From: Kineosporia babensis
GTDB lineage: Bacteria > Actinomycetota > Actinomycetes > Actinomycetales > Kineosporiaceae
Reading direction: 5' to 3'
NCBI RefSeq assembly: GCF_021129305.1
Contig: NZ_JAJOMB010000001.1
Coordinates: 310,001-374,000 of the forward strand
Length of the DNA stretch: 64,000 nucleotides
Part shown: positions 8,726 to 19,749 of the stretch, one piece after another
How the letters are laid out: the number at the start of each line of letters is the position of its first letter
How positions within the stretch are numbered: the stretch's first letter is position 1
The notes under the pieces: model-generated
What the model was told of the DNA's origin: nothing
The model's input: the letters and a program-made list of their open reading frames with translations, nothing else
The model's database searches: none
Made by a program: the position numbers and the translations under genes

Positions 8726-9850
8726 ATGGTGGGCTTGTTCGACAAGATCCGCGGTGAGCTGGTCGACATCATCGAGTGGCTGGACGACAGCCGCGACACG
8801 ATGGTCTACCGGTTCCCGCGGTATCAGAACGAGATCAAGATGGGCGCCCAGCTCATCGTGCGCGAGTCCCAGGTGGCGGTCTTCGTCAACGAGGGCACCA
8901 TCGCCGACGTCTTCCAGCCCGGCACGCACACCCTCGAGACCCAGAACATGCCGGTCCTGAGCACGCTCAAGGGCTGGAAGTACGGGTTCAACTCGCCGTT
9001 CAAGGCCGAGGTCTACTTCGTCAGCACCCGGCAGTTCACCGAGCTGAAGTGGGGCACGCAGAACCCGATCATGCTGCGTGACGCCGACTTCGGGATGGTC
9101 CGGGTGCGGGCCTTCGGCGCCTTCTCGGCCCGGGTGGTGGACCCGGCCAGGTTCCTCAAGGAGCTGGTCGGCACCGACGGCCTGTTCAAGACCGACGAGG
9201 TCAAGGAGTTCCTGCGCCAGCTCATCGTCGGGCGTCTGGCCGGGGCTCTGGCGCACGCCCAGGTGGCCGTGCTCGACCTGGCCCTGCACCAGGAGCAGAT
9301 CGCCGCCCGGCTGGCCGGCACGCTGACCGAGGAGCTGGCTCCCAACGGCATCGCGGTGCCGAAGTTCATCATCGAGAACGTCTCGCTCCCGCCCGAGGTC
9401 GAGCAGGCGATGGACAAGCGCACCCAGATGGGTGTGCTCGGTGACCTGAACAAGTACACCCAGTTCCAGACCGCCAACGCGATCGAGAACGCCTCCAACA
9501 ACCCGGGCGGCGCCGGCGACGCGATGGGCATCGGCCTGGGTGTGGGTATCGGTCAGCAGGCCGCCGCCTCGATGTACCAGCAGCCCGCCGCGCAGCCCCC
9601 GGCCACAGCCCCGGCGGCTCCCGCCGGTCCCCCGCCGCTGCCGACGGCCGCCCAGTGGTACGTCGCCGTGAACGGTCAGCAACTCGGTCCTCTGGACGAG
9701 GCCGGACTGCAGGCCCAGGTCTCCGGCAGACAGCTCACCGCCACCACGCTCGTGTGGCGAGCCGGCCTCAATGAGTGGACGCAGGCGTCCAACGTTCCGG
9801 AGATCGCCCGTCTGCTGCCGCAGGGCCCGCCGCCGCTGCCCCCGCAGTAG
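8726..9850 (+). CDS. SPFH-domain protein with C-terminal GYF_2 domain (YdjI-like)
   Basis: A 374-residue cytoplasmic or membrane-peripheral scaffold. Residues about 1-265 form the SPFH/band-7 unit often annotated as virion core protein-like (GLFDKIRGELVDIIEWLDDS start, VNEGTIADVFQPGTHTLETQ). A Pro/Ala-rich linker (about 285-305) joins it to a GYF_2 module (WYVAVNGQQLGPLDEAGLQ ... LVWRAGLNEWTQA). Bacillus YdjI belongs to the same group and works with PspA and YdjGH in membrane stress; no pspA lies beside it here. The Shine-Dalgarno CAGGAGG almost abuts the ATG at 8726, so translation may start at GTG 8729 or TTG 8735. The zinc-ribbon gene follows after 34 bp and is probably cotranscribed. Confidence 0.85.
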   Translation: MVGLFDKIRGELVDIIEWLDDSRDTMVYRFPRYQNEIKMGAQLIVRESQVAVFVNEGTIADVFQPGTHTLETQNMPVLSTLKGWKYGFNSPFKAEVYFVSTRQFTELKWGTQNPIMLRDADFGMVRVRAFGAFSARVVDPARFLKELVGTDGLFKTDEVKEFLRQLIVGRLAGALAHAQVAVLDLALHQEQIAARLAGTLTEELAPNGIAVPKFIIENVSLPPEVEQAMDKRTQMGVLGDLNKYTQFQTANAIENASNNPGGAGDAMGIGLGVGIGQQAAASMYQQPAAQPPATAPAAPAGPPPLPTAAQWYVAVNGQQLGPLDEAGLQAQVSGRQLTATTLVWRAGLNEWTQASNVPEIARLLPQGPPPLPPQ

Positions 9851-9884
9851 TTCCTTCGTTGGTATCCGAGCGAGCAGGTCAGGG

Positions 9885-10988
9885 ATGACAGACAGCGACA
9901 GCGCGACGCCGCAGTACACCCAGCAGCAGTACCCGTGTGCCTCCTGCGGCGCGCGGCTGACGTTCGCTCCGGGGACCACGGCGCTGAAGTGCCCCTACTG
10001 CGGTTTCGAGCAGGAGGTGGAACGCGAGCCGGAACGGGTGGTGCGCGAGCACTCCTACGACGAGTGGCTGGCCACCGCCCAGGCCAAGCCGGCCACCCAG
10101 ATCGCCCCGCTCACCATGACCTGCAACGGTTGCGGGGCGCGGACCGAGACCGACCACATGTCCGACGCCTGCCCGTTCTGCGGGGCCGCGGTGGTGCTGG
10201 AGCAGGACGCCGACCTGGTGATCACCCCGGAAGGGGTCCTGCCCTTCGCCATCGATCCGGGCAAGGCCATGGAGCTGTTCCAGGCCTGGGTGAAAAGCCG
10301 CTGGTTCGCCCCCAACTCATTGAAGACGCTGGCCGCCCGGGAGTCGCTCGAGGGCACCTACCTGCCGTTCTGGACGTACGACAGCGACACCACCACCGTC
10401 TACCACGGCCAGCGCGGCGACTACTACTACGAGACCGAGACGTACCGCGACTCCGAGGGCGAGGAGCGCGAGCGGCAGGTCCGCAAGATCGCCTGGACGC
10501 CGGTGTACGGCACGGTGCGGCGGATTTTCGACGATGTGCTGGTCTCCGCGGTCCAGCGGCTACCCGCCGACCGGGTGGAGAAGCTCGAGCCCTGGGACCT
10601 GCCGATGGTGGTGCCCTACCGGCCCGAGTTCCTGGCCGGCTACCAGACCCTGCGGTACGAGGTCGAGCCGCCCGAGGGGCTGGTGAAGTTCCAGGACATC
10701 GCCTCCGGGCAGATCCGCAACGACTGCGCCCGGGACATCGGCGGCGACCAGCAGCGGGTGAGCTCGATGAACACCTCGTGGGACGCGGTGACCTTCAAGC
10801 TGCTGCTGCTACCGGTCTGGCTGGCCGCCTACCGGTTCGACAACCAGGTCTGGCGGGTGATGATCAACGCCCGGACCGGGGAGATGATCGGCGACCGGCC
10901 CTACAGCTGGGTCAAGATCGTCTCGGCGATCCTGGCCGCGCTGGTGGTCGTGGGCGCCGTGGTGGGCGCCTACTACGCGTTCAAGTAG
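9885..10988 (+). CDS. Zinc-ribbon protein with C-terminal TM anchor (YdjG-like)
   Basis: A 367-residue protein with two zinc ribbons: CASCGARLTF ... CPYCGFE near residues 14-37 and CNGCGARTETD ... CPFCGAAVV near 80-105. A mixed alpha/beta body follows, with long charged strands (YYYETETYRDSEGEERERQ), then a C-terminal hydrophobic segment (SAILAALVVVGAVVGAYYAF). It is likely a tail-anchored membrane protein with ribbons in the cytoplasm. Placement directly after the SPFH/GYF gene matches the Bacillus ydjG-ydjI partnership, so a joint role in membrane stress is inferred. The ATG at 9885 has CAGG upstream and follows the SPFH stop. Metal binding is predicted from the CxxC pairs only. Confidence 0.82.
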   Translation: MTDSDSATPQYTQQQYPCASCGARLTFAPGTTALKCPYCGFEQEVEREPERVVREHSYDEWLATAQAKPATQIAPLTMTCNGCGARTETDHMSDACPFCGAAVVLEQDADLVITPEGVLPFAIDPGKAMELFQAWVKSRWFAPNSLKTLAARESLEGTYLPFWTYDSDTTTVYHGQRGDYYYETETYRDSEGEERERQVRKIAWTPVYGTVRRIFDDVLVSAVQRLPADRVEKLEPWDLPMVVPYRPEFLAGYQTLRYEVEPPEGLVKFQDIASGQIRNDCARDIGGDQQRVSSMNTSWDAVTFKLLLLPVWLAAYRFDNQVWRVMINARTGEMIGDRPYSWVKIVSAILAALVVVGAVVGAYYAFK

Positions 10989-10992
10989 CCGG

Positions 10993-11607
10993 TCACACCG
11001 TGGCGACCAGGCGGCGCTCGTGCTCGACCGCCACCTGGCGCTCCGGGGTGCGGCGCTCGATGCTGACCGTGGTCGCGGCGGTGTGCTGGCGCGAGACCCG
11101 GCCGATCGCCTCAGCTTTCAGCCGGGCCACCCGGGGCCGGGTGAACTGCTCGTCGTAGGAGATCGGCCGGGTCGCCGCCTCGCTGGCCGCGATGGCGTGG
11201 CTGATCGCCCGCCACTGCAGCTGCGTCATCGGCTCGTTCAGTTCACCGCGGTTGCGGGCGGCGGTGAACCATTCCAGCGCACCGGAATACGTAAGGACGA
11301 AGCTGCGGCGCCAGAGGTGGTCGTGGATCGCGCCGCGCAGGGCGGGGTATCCGGTGCCCCATTCCTGGGCCAGCCGGAAAAGGCCTAGGTCGGCCGCCTT
11401 CTGGTGCTCTACGGGGGTCAGGTGGCCGGCCGCACTGCTGGCCTGGCGATCGGCCGTGCGGTGCATCCGCGCCAGCACCTCGATCGCGTGCCCGGCCGGC
11501 GTGGCCTCGCGAACCACTTCGATCTGGCGGTGGAACGAGCCCTGATAAGCCTTCACGTACCGCTTGATCCGCCGAGTCGCGAAGTGCTCACCGAGTGCGC
11601 CGGACAC
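10993..11607 (-). CDS. Hypothetical protein, Arg-rich and helical
   Basis: A protein of about 204 residues with no recognised family. It is helical and basic, with the stretch HFATRRIKRYVKAYQGSF near the N-terminus and a conserved-looking WRRSFVLTYSGALEWFTAARN in the middle. There is no signal peptide or membrane segment. GTG 11607 was chosen because GGGGAGG lies just upstream; ATG 11682 or an even earlier codon would add an Arg-rich extension of 25 or more residues. It follows the DUF4407 gene on the same strand with a gap of about 150 bp, and its stop lies 4 bp from the stop of the convergent zinc-ribbon gene. Confidence 0.6.
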   Translation of the reverse strand: MSGALGEHFATRRIKRYVKAYQGSFHRQIEVVREATPAGHAIEVLARMHRTADRQASSAAGHLTPVEHQKAADLGLFRLAQEWGTGYPALRGAIHDHLWRRSFVLTYSGALEWFTAARNRGELNEPMTQLQWRAISHAIAASEAATRPISYDEQFTRPRVARLKAEAIGRVSRQHTAATTVSIERRTPERQVAVEHERRLVATV

Positions 11608-11757
11608 TGTCCTCCCCAATCCCCGGAGCAAACTCCTGCCCCGATAGCCCCACCTGGAGTTATAGCGCCTGGACGCGGCCATTGCGATGATCGGTCCGCA
11701 ATCGTTACCCCGGTCGGGCGTACCCCGGTACGGATGGTGAGCCCGCCTCACCGCTCG

Positions 11758-13116
11758 TCAGTCGAGGTCGATGACCGTGGTCCGGGGCGGCACCCAGCGT
11801 CCGACCTCTTCCACGGTGTGCGCGGTGACCTGCTCGCCCCAGGCGTTCAGGGCCGCCTCGGTGACCTCCTTCTGCTTGGCCACCACCTGGGCGTTCACGT
11901 CCTTCTGGAGGTCGATCCGCCGCTCGGTCAGGTCGTTCTCGGCCGCCCGGGTCACCTCGGACCGGATGCGCTCGACCTCGCGGCGTTCGTCGGAGGCCTC
12001 CCGGGCCTGGGCCAGCGTGTCCGCGTCGCGCAGTTCGCTGAGGTACTCGTACAACGAGCGCGGGGCCAGCAGCTGCAGGGTCTTGGTCAGCACCGGCAGC
12101 GTCTCGATGATCATGAACAGGGCCATCAGCAGCCAGTGCGCGGAGGCCAGGGCCGGCTTCTTGTCCAGCAGGCGGTGCAGGGCCTCCAGCCGGGCCATCA
12201 GGCCGTCGGCGTCGGCCAGGGTGCTGCGCTGAGCGCGTTCGGCGGCGGTCTTGTCGGCCTTCAGGTCGGCCAGTTCCTCCCGGTCGGTCTCGAGCTGTTC
12301 GCGGGCCGAGGCCACCTGGTTACGTGAGCGCTGCAGGCTGGTCGAGCCGGCTGTGGCCAGCGCGGTCTGCAGGTCGGCGCGGGCGGCGCGCAGGTCGCTC
12401 GCGGCGTTCTGGCGGATCCGGACCTTCTCGTCGTACGCGATGCCGGCGCCGCGCCGGCCGGTGCCGCAGGTGCCTTCGATCTCGCAGACCACGGCTTCCT
12501 CGGCCTCGTCGTAGGCAGCCTGCGCAGTGGCCAGGGCAGCGCGGGCGGTCTTCACGGCCGGGTCCGACTCGGGGGATGCGCTGGGCCCGGCGTCGACGAT
12601 GGCCTGCTGCTGCGCGATCTGCTGCTGCAGGGCGGGGATGCCGCTGAACCGGGAGTCGGCGTCGAGCTGGTCCTTGAAGGCGGCCGCTTCTTCGGCGTGC
12701 ATCACCTTGATCTCGGTCTCGATCTCCGGCTGGAAGATGCGCAGCACCAGTGGGGTGGACACCACGGCCCCGAGCACCAGGGCCATGCCGATCCGCAGGG
12801 CGGCGGTGCCCAGGCTGACGCAGAAGCCCCGGAACCCCTTCGTCCGGGTCATGCTGAGCACCAGCATCCGGTCGATCGCCAGGATCAGCAGGCCCCAGGC
12901 CACGCCCGCAACGGTGGCCGCGACCGGGCCGACGTCCATCGTCATGCTCAGGGCCACGGCACCGGAGACGGCGGCGAAGGCCGCGGTGGCCAGGAACATG
13001 CTGCCGTAGCCGATGTGCCGGGCCCGGTCGGCCGGGGAACGATCCAGAGTCTCGCGGTCGCCGCCGGACAGCCAGATCAGGACGTCGGTGATACCGATCG
13101 GTGAATCATTCTTCAT
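11758..13116 (-). CDS. DUF4407 family membrane protein
   Basis: A 452-residue integral membrane protein. Two or three TM segments near the N-terminus (GSMFLATAAFAAVSGAVAL, VAATVAGVAWGLLILAIDRM, LRIGMALVLGAVVSTPLVL) are followed by a long periplasmic or cytoplasmic coiled coil rich in Ala, Glu and Gln (about residues 150-310), another TM hairpin (HWLLMALFMIIETLPVLTK), and a charged helical tail. IDRMLVLSM and FMIIETLPVLTK are typical DUF4407 signatures. Function is unknown. The ATG at 13116 overlaps the last codons of the upstream gene by 11 bp, indicating translational coupling. Confidence 0.85.
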   Translation of the reverse strand: MKNDSPIGITDVLIWLSGGDRETLDRSPADRARHIGYGSMFLATAAFAAVSGAVALSMTMDVGPVAATVAGVAWGLLILAIDRMLVLSMTRTKGFRGFCVSLGTAALRIGMALVLGAVVSTPLVLRIFQPEIETEIKVMHAEEAAAFKDQLDADSRFSGIPALQQQIAQQQAIVDAGPSASPESDPAVKTARAALATAQAAYDEAEEAVVCEIEGTCGTGRRGAGIAYDEKVRIRQNAASDLRAARADLQTALATAGSTSLQRSRNQVASAREQLETDREELADLKADKTAAERAQRSTLADADGLMARLEALHRLLDKKPALASAHWLLMALFMIIETLPVLTKTLQLLAPRSLYEYLSELRDADTLAQAREASDERREVERIRSEVTRAAENDLTERRIDLQKDVNAQVVAKQKEVTEAALNAWGEQVTAHTVEEVGRWVPPRTTVIDLD

Positions 13117-13702
13117 GGTCAGGGCTTTCGGATTGATGATCCACGATCGGCAGGGGCAGAGTGTCGGCAAGCGGATCCCACACCGATCCGGGCGGCGCGG
13201 GCGGCCGGGCGGTGCGCCAGCTGGGAACACGTTCACCGATCCGGTTCAGCAGGCCGGCCAGGCTCTCGATCCGGGCGTCGGAGATCCGGCGCAGGTCCAG
13301 GTCGGGCAGGCTCACGTGCGAGATCGTGGGTACCTTCACCACCTGCAACGGACCGAGTTTCAGGCGCCGGGTGTGCCGGTGGTTGGCGATCTCCACGCGC
13401 AGCCAGCCGCCGGTGCGCAGCGGCAGCGGCGAAACACCCCGACCTGAGCGAACGTTGATCTCGTGCTTGACGCAGATGCCTTCCCAGACCGCGATCCGGT
13501 CGGCATGCTCCACGTGCCAGTACAGCAGCACCGAGTCGCCGGACACCAGAAACCGGTCGGCGAGCTCGAGCCGATGAACCACGGGCGGTGGGAGCGGCAG
13601 AACCCGGACGCCGCCCAGCACCGCGCCCAGCAGCGTCACTGCGGTCAGCACAGACACGGCTGGCCGATCAGGCGTTCGGCGACGGGCGGAAGTTGCACTC
13701 AC
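13106..13702 (-). CDS. Hypothetical membrane-anchored protein
   Basis: A 198-residue protein starting with GTG. A single N-terminal hydrophobic segment (AVSVLTAVTLLGAVLGGVRVL, about 15-35) would act as a signal anchor, leaving a beta-rich domain outside (VLLYWHVEHADRIAVWEGI, LRTGGWLRVEIANHRHTRR) and a Pro-rich tail. The domain looks immunoglobulin-like in strand pattern, but this is an impression. It overlaps the DUF4407 start by 11 bp, so the two probably form a membrane complex or at least one operon. Confidence 0.7.
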   Translation of the reverse strand: MSATSARRRTPDRPAVSVLTAVTLLGAVLGGVRVLPLPPPVVHRLELADRFLVSGDSVLLYWHVEHADRIAVWEGICVKHEINVRSGRGVSPLPLRTGGWLRVEIANHRHTRRLKLGPLQVVKVPTISHVSLPDLDLRRISDARIESLAGLLNRIGERVPSWRTARPPAPPGSVWDPLADTLPLPIVDHQSESPDHEE

Positions 13703-14085
13703 GGATAGTCATTGCCGAGCAAGATCAATCGCTAGTACATCGACGTAAGTCACTCGCCCGGAGCAACATCGGGAAACGGCCGCCGGATTAGGCCGTACGG
13801 TGCTTCTGGCTGGCTCAATCACGCGGCTCCTCGCCTCGATTGCCCCGAATAGCCTGCTTGGCAGCTTCCTCGGCAATGAGTCGCTTGAGCGATCCGACCA
13901 GGCTTGCAGAGCCTGCCGCCGAAGCCGCTATGCCCCAATAGAAACCGAAAAGACCGACATACACCGACGTCCTCACTCAGAGCATCCGACCGACCACCGC
14001 GTTCGCCTGCCGCTCACGGACAGTGCTATTCAGGATGCAGCGCCCCGATCCGGGGCGGTTGAAAGGTTCTGAGGAGGATGGGGCA
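13703..14085. other. 383-bp divergent region between membrane operon and kinase gene
   Basis: Apart from the candidate small membrane ORF at 13815-13964 on the minus strand, I see no gene here. The stretch should hold the divergent promoters of the DUF4407 operon (minus) and of the kinase gene (plus, Shine-Dalgarno GAGGAGG at 14071-14077). An open frame on the plus strand (13800-14072) lacks a ribosome binding site and reads like noncoding sequence. Confidence 0.4.
13815..13964 (-). CDS. Candidate small membrane protein (49 aa)
   Basis: A short frame read from GTG 13964 gives a 49-residue product with one hydrophobic, small-residue-rich helix (YVGLFGFYWGIAASAAGSAS) and a charged amphipathic tail (KRLIAEEAAKQAIRGNRGEE). 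This is the layout of many single-pass bacterial small proteins. A second in-frame GTG at 13976 would add four residues. An AGG lies 6 nt before GTG 13964. It sits between two genes for membrane proteins but is separated from both. The membrane-helix composition makes chance less likely; expression is unproven. Confidence 0.42.
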   Translation of the reverse strand: MYVGLFGFYWGIAASAAGSASLVGSLKRLIAEEAAKQAIRGNRGEEPRD

Positions 14086-15827
14086 TTGGACACGGACGAT
14101 CCGGACCCCACCACGGCAGCCAGGCCCGATGCGACCATCGTCCAGAAGCCTGGGGATGTCGCCCCCACGCTGGCCTGGCCCGCCCACGCGGACGAGCCAG
14201 CCGGGCATCTGGCCTATCTGCGCTTTCCCGACGAGCTCAGCGAACGCTTTGTGCTCGCAGTCGATCAGGGCGAAGATCCGCTCTTGGGAACGGGGGAGAG
14301 GCGGACGTCTGGCTGGTCCGCGAGCGGGGCCACAGCCGCCTGGTCGCGCTGAAGCTGTACGAGCGCCTTCAGGCCGAGGACTTCAACGAGAAGGTGCGCG
14401 AGGACCTCCATCGGCTGCGTGAGCAGCTGGGCGAGGACGTCTTCAGTAAGCACGTTCCCCGGCTGATCGACTGGGGCTTCGCGCAGCGTGGCTCCCGCAA
14501 GCTGGCCTGGGAGGCCTTGGAGTACGTGCCCGAGGGCTCGCTGAGCGATCTGATCCGGGACGAAGGACGCCAGGGACTGACTCCCGCCCGGATCGAGGCG
14601 ATCGTGGCCCGACTGGTCACCACGCTGGACTTCTGGGAGACCAACCGGCTCGGCCGCCAGATCGACCTCTCGCCGGGCAACGTCCTGCTGCGCCGGCGCG
14701 ATCCGATCGACCTGGTGCTGGGCGACTTCGGCGGGATCAAGGGCACCGGTCCCAGCCAGGCCTTCGGCACGCTGCAGGTGAAGCTGGCGTACATGGCGCC
14801 CGAGGCGCTGAGCCACGCCAGCCACGCGAAGAGCCCGTACTGGAGCCTGGGCAAGATCGTCTTCGAGATGATCCGCGGCCCCGAAGCTTCCACCAGCTCC
14901 GACACGGCCCGCCTGCTGCTGGCCACCACCGAGGTCGACGTCTCCGGCATCACCGACGAACGGCAGCGAACCCTGGTGGCCGGGCTCCTCACCCGCAACC
15001 CGGAACAGCGCTGGGGCGCACCCGAAATCAGGCGTTGGCTGCGGCACGAGCGGGTTCCGGTGCACCGCGCGCTACCTCAGAACGCTCTGGCTCACAACCA
15101 CGCCCAGCCGCAATTTGCCCGCATTTCGGAAACTCTGAAGCTCGATCCCCTCGTCCGCGAAGCTCTCGTCCAAAGAACCAAGGACGCGGGCGCCTGGGTG
15201 TCGACGCAAGCCGGCTCGGCTTGGGCCGGGGTTCGCAGGCTCGGGTCGCACGGCCGGCCCAACCTTGGCAGGCTCGCCGTCGACCGGACTCGGCGCTATC
15301 AGGTCTCCCTACGGGTGCGCGCCCTGCTGTGGTGGTCCTTCCTGATCAGCTGCATCGAGCCCACCTACCTTCTGGTCGCCAAACGTCAGGGCCTACCCAA
15401 GAATCCGGCGATCATGGCCGAGGGCGAGCGCTTCATGTCCAGCATCAGCGCTTACACCCAGGTGCTGCCCGACTTCCTCACCCCCGTGCTGCGCGCCCTG
15501 ATCGACGGCCCCGCCTGGAAGCCCCTGCTGGCCTACCCGCTGATCCTGGCCGTGTGCATCGTGATCAACCGCCGATCCACGCGCGGAGCCGGAACGAACT
15601 CGTGGCTGAGCCGGCCGGCCTCCTTGATCGGCAGCTTCTTCGCGCTCGGGCTGCTGCTGCACCTGCTGGCCGTCAACCTGCGCCCGTTCTGGGTGGCACT
15701 GGCCACGATGTCGATGGGCCTGTTCGTCGTCCTGGCTGTCCTGGCCGGGGCTCTCCGCTTCGTCGCCGGCCCTGCTCGCACCCGGCGACCGGCGCAAGAG
15801 CAACCCCGCCCGACGCTTAGACCCTGA
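14086..15827 (+). pseudogene. Ser/Thr protein kinase with TM tail, frameshifted in the glycine loop
   Basis: The reading frame opens at TTG 14086 (GAGGAGG 8 nt upstream) and runs through FPDELSERFVLAVDQGEDPLLGTG. It must then shift by one base within the G5 run at 14292-14296 to continue as GEADVWLVRERGHSRLVALK, the P-loop and beta3 Lys of a eukaryotic-type kinase. The rest is intact to 15827: IDLSPGNVLL (catalytic loop), LGDFGG (DFG), YMAPEAL (APE), then a linker and about four TM helices (WWSFLISCIEPTYLL, LLAYPLILAVCIVIN, SLIGSFFALGLLLHLLAV, ALATMSMGLFVVLAVLAG). One missing G would restore a protein of about 580 residues. It may be a true mutation, phase variation or a sequencing error. The stop overlaps the convergent ROK gene by 11 bp. 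Confidence 0.8.
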
Positions 15828-17010
15828 CTGCTCGCAGCGCCCGATTGAGCCGCTCGTCGATCGCGGCCGGGCTGAGCACTCGTCGCAGCGCCAACACCGC
15901 CGTACCTCGGGCCCCGGAGTCGGCGCCATGACTCGCGACCAGCACATCCAGGTCGCGGGCGGCAACGGTGGTGGCGTCCCGGTAAAGGGTTTCGCGCAGC
16001 CCGGCCACCAGCAGGTCGTAGGCCGGGGCCATGTCTCCACCCACCACGATCACCGCCGGATCCAGCAAGGTCACGGCCGCAGCCAGGACTTCGCCGATGG
16101 CCTGCCCGCTGCCCCGGATCGCCCGCCGGGCCACCACGTCGCCCTCCAGAGCGAGCGCAACGACATCCCGGACGTGCGAGACCGAGCGCCCGTGCGCGGT
16201 CAGGTCACGCACCAGGGCCCAACCCCCGGCTGCCGCTTCCAGGCAGCCGACCTCACCGCAGCGGCACGGAACATCCGAAGCGCCGCGGTATTTCACGTGG
16301 CCGATGTCGCCGGCCGCGCCTCGGGCGCCGTGCTGCAGAGCGCCGCCGGCGACAATCCCGGCCCCCAGACCGGTGGACGCCTTGACGATCAGGGCGTCCT
16401 GGTAGCGGGTGAGGTGGGCGTCGAGTTCGGCCAGGGCGATGACGTTGGTGTCGTTCTCGATCACCACCGGCGCGGCCGACAGCGAGGCGAAGTACGGGGC
16501 GATCGGCACGCCGTCCCAGCCACGCATGATGGCCGAGTTCAGGCTGGTGCCGGCGATCGGGTCGACCGTGCCCGGGATGCTCACCCCGATCCCCAGCACG
16601 TCCGCCGGGTCTGCGCCGACCTCCAGCAGCAGCGCCCGCAGCCGGTCAACCGCCCGCGGGAGAACATCGTCCGGCCCTTGGCCTACCTCTTGTTCATGTT
16701 CGCCGGCGGCCAGAACCCGCCCGGTCAGGTCACATACGGTGAGCTGGGCGCGGCTGCGGCCGATCGCGGCGGCCAGCACCAGCCCGGCCCCGGCTTCGAA
16801 TTCGAGACGTTTGGGAGGCCGCCCGACGCCGGTCCCCGGGGATTCGGTCTCGGTCACGAGGCGGGCCGCGACCAGCGCATCTACTCGGGCCGCGACCGCG
16901 GTCCGGGACAGCCCGGTGAGCCGCGCCACATCTCCCCGCGAACTCGCCTCGCCGTCGCGAACCAGCTGAAGCACGTCACCAGCTGTGACCGCCGACACAG
17001 CACCGCTCAC
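15817..17010 (-). CDS. ROK-family transcriptional regulator
   Basis: A 397-residue protein with an N-terminal winged helix (GDVLQLVRDGEASSRGDVARLTGLSRTAVAARVDALVAARLV, about 11-52) and a C-terminal ROK sugar-kinase-like domain. ENDTNVIALAE carries the conserved sugar-binding Asn/Asp, and CRCGEVGCLEAAAGG is the ROK zinc motif CxCGxxGCxE. The start is GTG. It is divergent from edd-eda across an AT-rich 101-bp gap. It therefore probably represses or senses sugar (glucose or gluconate derivative) for the Entner-Doudoroff operon; this role is inferred from position only. Confidence 0.88.
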   Translation of the reverse strand: MSGAVSAVTAGDVLQLVRDGEASSRGDVARLTGLSRTAVAARVDALVAARLVTETESPGTGVGRPPKRLEFEAGAGLVLAAAIGRSRAQLTVCDLTGRVLAAGEHEQEVGQGPDDVLPRAVDRLRALLLEVGADPADVLGIGVSIPGTVDPIAGTSLNSAIMRGWDGVPIAPYFASLSAAPVVIENDTNVIALAELDAHLTRYQDALIVKASTGLGAGIVAGGALQHGARGAAGDIGHVKYRGASDVPCRCGEVGCLEAAAGGWALVRDLTAHGRSVSHVRDVVALALEGDVVARRAIRGSGQAIGEVLAAAVTLLDPAVIVVGGDMAPAYDLLVAGLRETLYRDATTVAARDLDVLVASHGADSGARGTAVLALRRVLSPAAIDERLNRALRAVRV

Positions 17011-17111
17011 GCGCAGGCCCTTCCAAGCGTCTCCACCCGTTCACTCTAATTTAGCTTTTCAAAATCAAAACCCCTGTTCTTCGAAGACCAAACTGGCCTA
17101 GGCTCCGAGGC
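17011..17111. promoter_or_regulatory. Divergent ROK/edd promoter region
   Basis: An unusually AT-rich 101-bp gap for this genome, with the near-symmetric core GCTTTTCAAAATCAAAA around 17054-17070. It must contain the start sites of both divergent units and is the likely operator for the ROK protein. No consensus -35/-10 pair with correct spacing could be assigned with confidence. Confidence 0.5.
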
Positions 17112-19018
<1,907 letters not shown>

Positions 19019-19022
<4 letters not shown>

Positions 19023-19666
19023 CCGCCGTACAGACCACCACCACCGCTTCCCTGCTCGACGTCTCCCCGGTGATCCCGGTCGTCGTCGTGGAGGACGTCG
19101 AGAACGCCGTACCCCTGGCCCAGGCCCTCCTGGCCGGCGGGATCGGCATCATCGAGGTGACGCTGCGCTCCCAGGCCGCGATCGGGGCAATCACCGCGAT
19201 CGCCCGTGAGGTGCCCGAGATGCTGATCGGCGCCGGCACCGTCTGCTCCGAGCAGCAGGCCGAGGCCTCGGCCGCGGCGGGTGCGCGATTCCTGGTCAGC
19301 CCGGGCAGCACGGACCGGCTGCTGGACGGGTTCGAGCGGGTCGGCCTGCCGTTCCTGGCCGGCTGTGCCACGCCGTCGGACATGATGCGCCTGATCGAGC
19401 GGGGCATCACCGAGGCCAAGCTCTTCCCGGCCACCGTGGTCGGCGGGACTTCGCTGCTCAAGGCCGTGGGTGGACCGCTGCCGCAGCTGCGTTTCTGCCC
19501 GACCGGCGGCGTCACCCCCCAGACGGCGCCCGAGTTCCTCGCTCTTCCCAACGTGGGATGCGTCGGCGGAACCTGGCTGACTCCCAAGTCGTCGGTGAAA
19601 GAAGGTGACTGGGAGCACATTACGTCGCTCGCGGCCGCCACTCAGGGTCTTCGACCGACTGCGTAA
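19019..19666 (+). CDS. eda: 2-keto-3-deoxy-6-phosphogluconate aldolase
   Basis: A 215-residue class I aldolase that splits KDPG into pyruvate and glyceraldehyde-3-phosphate. IIEVTLRSQAA carries the catalytic Glu, EAKLFPATVVGG the Schiff-base Lys, and FCPTGGVTPQTAPEFLALPNVGCVGGTWL the phosphate-binding loop (GGVT). The length is normal for the trimeric TIM-barrel family. The ATG overlaps the edd stop, and the operon ends at the strong hairpin 19750-19788. It is regulated presumably with edd by the divergent ROK protein. Confidence 0.95.
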
Positions 19667-19749
19667 CCCCAGACCAGGGGACGCTGGCCGCTGAGGCGGT
19701 CGGGCGTCTCAAGTTTGGTGTTGCCCTACCCGAAAAACCCTCTCCTCCA

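Noticed and set aside
13800-14072. A 90-codon plus-strand frame between the membrane operon and the kinase
   Set aside because: No ribosome binding site, product reads like noncoding sequence, and it overlaps the better minus-strand small frame.
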